Below are positions 5,841-7,624 of a DNA stretch of 7,624 bases, one piece after another. This DNA is from JANNFX01 sp040080075 (GTDB lineage Bacteria > Pseudomonadota > Alphaproteobacteria > Rhizobiales > Hyphomicrobiaceae). The position numbers were made by a program, and so were the translations under genes. Position 1 is the first letter of the stretch; each line of letters starts with the position of its first letter. The notes below the pieces were generated by a model. It did not search any database. It saw only the letters and a program-made list of their open reading frames with translations, and was not told where the DNA came from. The DNA lies in NCBI GenBank assembly GCA_040080075.1, contig JBEBJD010000251.1, positions 1-7,624 on the forward strand. Reading direction: 5' to 3'.

Positions 5841-6104
5841 ATGCGTTACGTGATTGCCATGATTTTCGCGATTTGTGTTGCCGTGTTCACGGCCGCCCAA
5901 TTTGCAGCACCTCTGACGACATCCATCATTGATGGCATGAAGTTCGAAAGCCCCGATCAGGTCGAGGATATTCACTCGGCCCTGATGATAGGGATCGCAC
6001 TCTTGGGGCTAGTTATTGGCTGGGTCATTGGCTGGGCCGCGGGAGGGCTTTTCGTGCGCTCTGATGCGGCGGCCCCCAAATCCGATGACGCCGCCAAGAG
6101 CTGA
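5841..6104 (+). CDS. Small two-helix membrane protein, unknown function
   Basis: This is an 87-residue protein I do not recognise. Residues about 4-24 are a hydrophobic helix (or an uncleaved signal), about 25-46 are a short acidic polar loop (FESPDQVEDIHS), and about 47-71 are a second helix with Gly at every fourth position (GLVIGWVIGWAAGG), a pattern that favours tight helix packing. The tail is short and holds Arg and two Lys. The positive-inside rule suggests both ends are cytosolic and the acidic loop periplasmic. The ATG at 5841 follows an in-frame TGA, so the frame cannot extend further; its ribosome site is weak (GAG only two bases away, AGGAT eleven away). It lies 79 bp after the amidase gene on the same strand, so it is a candidate immunity protein, although known Tae4 immunity proteins are soluble periplasmic proteins. 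Its end is 11 bp from the converging cytochrome gene. Confidence 0.6.
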   Translation: MRYVIAMIFAICVAVFTAAQFAAPLTTSIIDGMKFESPDQVEDIHSALMIGIALLGLVIGWVIGWAAGGLFVRSDAAAPKSDDAAKS

Positions 6105-6115
6105 GCAGCTTGCCG

Positions 6116-6862
6116 CTATTGGCCCTCCTCGCCGTCATCCACGGGGGCGCGGTCAAAAACCTTGCGGCCGGTCAGCATGGCGGAGACAAGTCCGCCGCCT
6201 TCACGCAACTCCGCCACGACGACTCCCGCCACGTGCACCAAAATTGCTGCGAGCAGGGCATAGAATACCCAATAGTGCGCCGATACAATAGGCGAGCGGA
6301 ACGCTCTCATGGCCTCCCATGACGCCTTGTCGACGCCGGTCATGTTGTAAGGGGCTAGTGTCGCAGGGTCGGTGCCAGCCGACGCGATCCATCCGGTGAT
6401 CCACTGGCCAAACGGCGGGTAATAGATATCGGTACCAGCGAGCAAGAGACCCGTTCCCGCCTGCACGGCTAACAGTACCAGTAACACAAATACCATGGCG
6501 CGGGCCGCCGGATTATGTCCCACATAGGCCGGGGGCTCACCGCGCCTTAGCGCACCGAAATAGCCGGCAAGGCTGGAACAGTAGCCCTTTCCAAACGGAA
6601 GGATTGCCGCCCATCGCGCGTGTTTGTTGCCGAAGAAGGCCCATAGCAGCCGCAAAATCAAACTGACGGCAAAAGCATAACCGAACCAAACGTGCGTGGT
6701 TTTGAGCAGGATTTTGCCGGCGTCAGTGACACCCAATTCCTTGTCGTAAAGAATGGTGGTCCCGATCGCAGCCAGCGCGACCACGCAAATAAAGTTTATC
6801 CAATGGAACAAACGTGTTGGCACATCCCAGACGCGATAGGATTTGATGGGCTGCTGGGGCAT
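6116..6862 (-). CDS. Diheme b-type cytochrome (b561/hydrogenase type)
   Basis: This 248-residue integral membrane protein belongs to the bacterial cytochrome b561 / Ni,Fe-hydrogenase b-subunit family, which passes electrons between quinone and a soluble partner across the inner membrane. I start it at ATG 6862 (GGAG ten bases upstream); an upstream GTG at 6892 would add ten residues not typical of the family. The opening RVWDVPTRLFHW is characteristic. Four likely heme-b ligands are visible: His20 (helix 1), His57 (helix 2, HVWFGY), and His196 and His210 (last helix, HYWVFY to LVHVAG). The GHNPAAR motif (115-121) precedes helix 3. A loop of about 50 residues between helices 3 and 4 probably faces the periplasm. 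The C-terminal tail is short, charged and acidic. No cytochrome c, hydrogenase or molybdoenzyme partner is next to it, so the electron donor is unknown. A plausible promoter lies at 6905-6934. Confidence 0.88.
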   Translation of the reverse strand: MPQQPIKSYRVWDVPTRLFHWINFICVVALAAIGTTILYDKELGVTDAGKILLKTTHVWFGYAFAVSLILRLLWAFFGNKHARWAAILPFGKGYCSSLAGYFGALRRGEPPAYVGHNPAARAMVFVLLVLLAVQAGTGLLLAGTDIYYPPFGQWITGWIASAGTDPATLAPYNMTGVDKASWEAMRAFRSPIVSAHYWVFYALLAAILVHVAGVVVAELREGGGLVSAMLTGRKVFDRAPVDDGEEGQ

Positions 6863-6904
6863 TTTGTATCGTCTCCACAAGCTGACAGGCACACCAACAA
6901 TCGT

Positions 6905-6934
6905 AACATAGTTCTAGAGGCATGGGCATGCCAA
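6905..6934 (-). promoter_or_regulatory. Likely sigma-70 promoter for cytochrome b gene
   Basis: On the minus strand, TTGGCA (complement of 6929-6934) is a 5/6 match to the -35 consensus. TATGTT (complement of 6905-6910) is a 4/6 match to the -10, with an 18-bp spacer. Transcription would start near 6898, about 36 nt before the ATG at 6862. Confidence 0.4.
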
Positions 6935-7524
6935 TGTCCGTCTACTGCGGAATCGGTGCGTCACCGGAACGCACGGACAGTCCGAGTAGTTGCGGACGGC
7001 AGCCGGCCGGTTTCCGGAGTAAACCACGCGTTTCTGGCCGGCGGCGCCGGAATTCTGCTTCTCAACACTCATTGCGGGTGCAGGACAGGCGTCAGTGCCC
7101 GAAAAAAAACGAGCATCCCATTCATTTGCCGCCGAAGCGGGGAGTGACGCAACGTGAATGCTGATAATCCAGGCCGCGGCAAACCATGAACGGCTCCCTG
7201 GTATGTGACCATCAAGTCTTGGCCGTGTGCGCCAGTTGTGGGACACGTCGAACCTCAAATTTATTGGCGGCGGGGGCAAGTTGAGACCTCTTGATCCGGG
7301 CGCAGTGAAGCTTGCCGCTATGGTTGGCACACGTGCGCTGACGCGTCCCTGAAAGCGGCTGTCAGCGTCCCGTCATCGTGCCGGGAGATCACTCAATCGC
7401 ATTCGTTTGGGATAAGCGTGGGATACGGGAGAATTGGGTCCCTCACCAGATTGTCTGCACGGTCACTGAGGCGCAGCCGTAGGGCAGGCGCGGGGGAGTG
7501 CCCGAAAGAAGGTCTGGCCGGAGT
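6935..7524. other. Long gap without a convincing gene
   Basis: Frames on both strands are short, overlapping and of atypical composition; none has both a ribosome binding site and family features. A GC-rich inverted repeat pairs GCCGGCC (7002-7008) with GGCCGGC (7036-7042), and a 6-bp pair, GCTGAC at 7337-7342 with GTCAGC at 7361-7366, is weaker. Around 7030-7157 two plus-strand frames read as a hydrophobic stretch and then an Ala/Gly-rich stretch. This could be a decayed secreted-protein gene, but no start codon joins them. Confidence 0.45.
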
Positions 7525-7547
7525 ATTGACGGCTATTGCCGGTCAAT
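7525..7547 (-). terminator. Hairpin downstream of acyl-CoA ligase gene
   Basis: ATTGACGGC (7525-7533) pairs with GCCGGTCAAT (7538-7547) over nine base pairs with one bulged G, around the loop TATT. It starts nine bases after the stop of the minus-strand ligase gene. There is no T-run in that direction (ACTCCGGCC follows), so it is at best a 3'-end stabiliser or a Rho-assisted site. Confidence 0.4.
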
Positions 7548-7556
7548 GCGCCCGTC

Positions 7557-7624
7557 TCACCCGCCCCGCTTCTGCGCCTCTTCGAACTTCAACTCCTTCT
7601 TCGACAACTTGCCGATCATGGTCT
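7557..7624 (-). CDS. Acyl-CoA ligase, C-terminal end (partial)
   Basis: The last 21 residues and stop of a minus-strand gene are present; the rest lies beyond the window. The residues TMIGKLSKKELKFEEAQKR, followed by two Gly, match the C-terminal A10 motif of AMP-forming acyl-CoA synthetases, where the Lys of GK-L-S-K is the one that drives adenylate formation. The IGKLSKKEL form is typical of medium- and long-chain or dicarboxylate CoA ligases in Hyphomicrobiales. The exact substrate cannot be told from this fragment. Confidence 0.7.
   Translation of the reverse strand, partial: TMIGKLSKKELKFEEAQKRGG

Noticed and set aside
6351..6360. CTAGTGT inside the cytochrome gene, like the repeat ends
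   Set aside because: No GTCTC inner arm or complementary arm follows; it is ordinary coding sequence.
7030..7157. Hydrophobic and Ala/Gly-rich plus-strand frames resembling a signal peptide with cleavage site
   Set aside because: The two pieces are in different frames and neither has a start codon with a ribosome site; too little to call a pseudogene.
6914..7330. 138-codon minus-strand frame upstream of the cytochrome b gene
   Set aside because: It runs through the likely cytochrome promoter, has a Pro/Arg/Ser-rich shadow-like composition, and shows no ribosome site or family motif.

Overview
The window looks like chromosomal DNA from a high-GC alphaproteobacterium, probably of the order Hyphomicrobiales. 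I infer this from the character of the Dxs protein, the alphaproteobacterial-style CBS protein and the codon use. I cannot name a genus. It carries one clear housekeeping gene (dxs), one recognisable respiratory membrane protein, one toxin-like amidase, and several proteins whose folds are recognisable but whose catalytic residues are missing.

Layout. Positions 1-163 hold two neighbouring long palindromic repeats. The second one runs into the stop codon of a minus-strand short-chain dehydrogenase-like gene (160-909) that lacks the SDR catalytic residues. A gap of about 610 bp follows, with a third copy of the palindromic repeat at 1404-1477. Next is a plus-strand gene (1521-2753) that fuses a HAD-like domain, without the nucleophilic aspartate, to a tandem CBS pair. 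An in-frame TTG with a well-spaced Shine-Dalgarno sequence sits at the fusion joint and could make the CBS part as a free protein. Then comes dxs (3080-5032), preceded by a TATAAT box and a possible 11-codon leader that overlaps its start as ATGA. Downstream of dxs are hairpins, then a Tae4-family peptidoglycan amidase (5216-5761) and an 87-residue two-helix membrane protein (5841-6104). A minus-strand diheme b-type cytochrome (6116-6862) converges on that small gene. About 660 bp without a convincing gene follow, and the window ends in the C-terminus of a minus-strand acyl-CoA ligase.

How the parts may work together. dxs commits pyruvate and glyceraldehyde 3-phosphate to isoprenoid and thiamine precursors. 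The cytochrome b probably links membrane quinone to a soluble redox partner not encoded here. The amidase and the small membrane protein may form an effector/immunity pair, but no secretion genes are visible. The inactive SDR and inactive HAD-CBS genes are divergent neighbours, which suggests sensory or scaffold roles rather than catalysis; that is inference. The most notable points are the repeat family with compensatory arm changes, the HAD-CBS pseudoenzyme with its internal start, and the orphan Tae4-like amidase.
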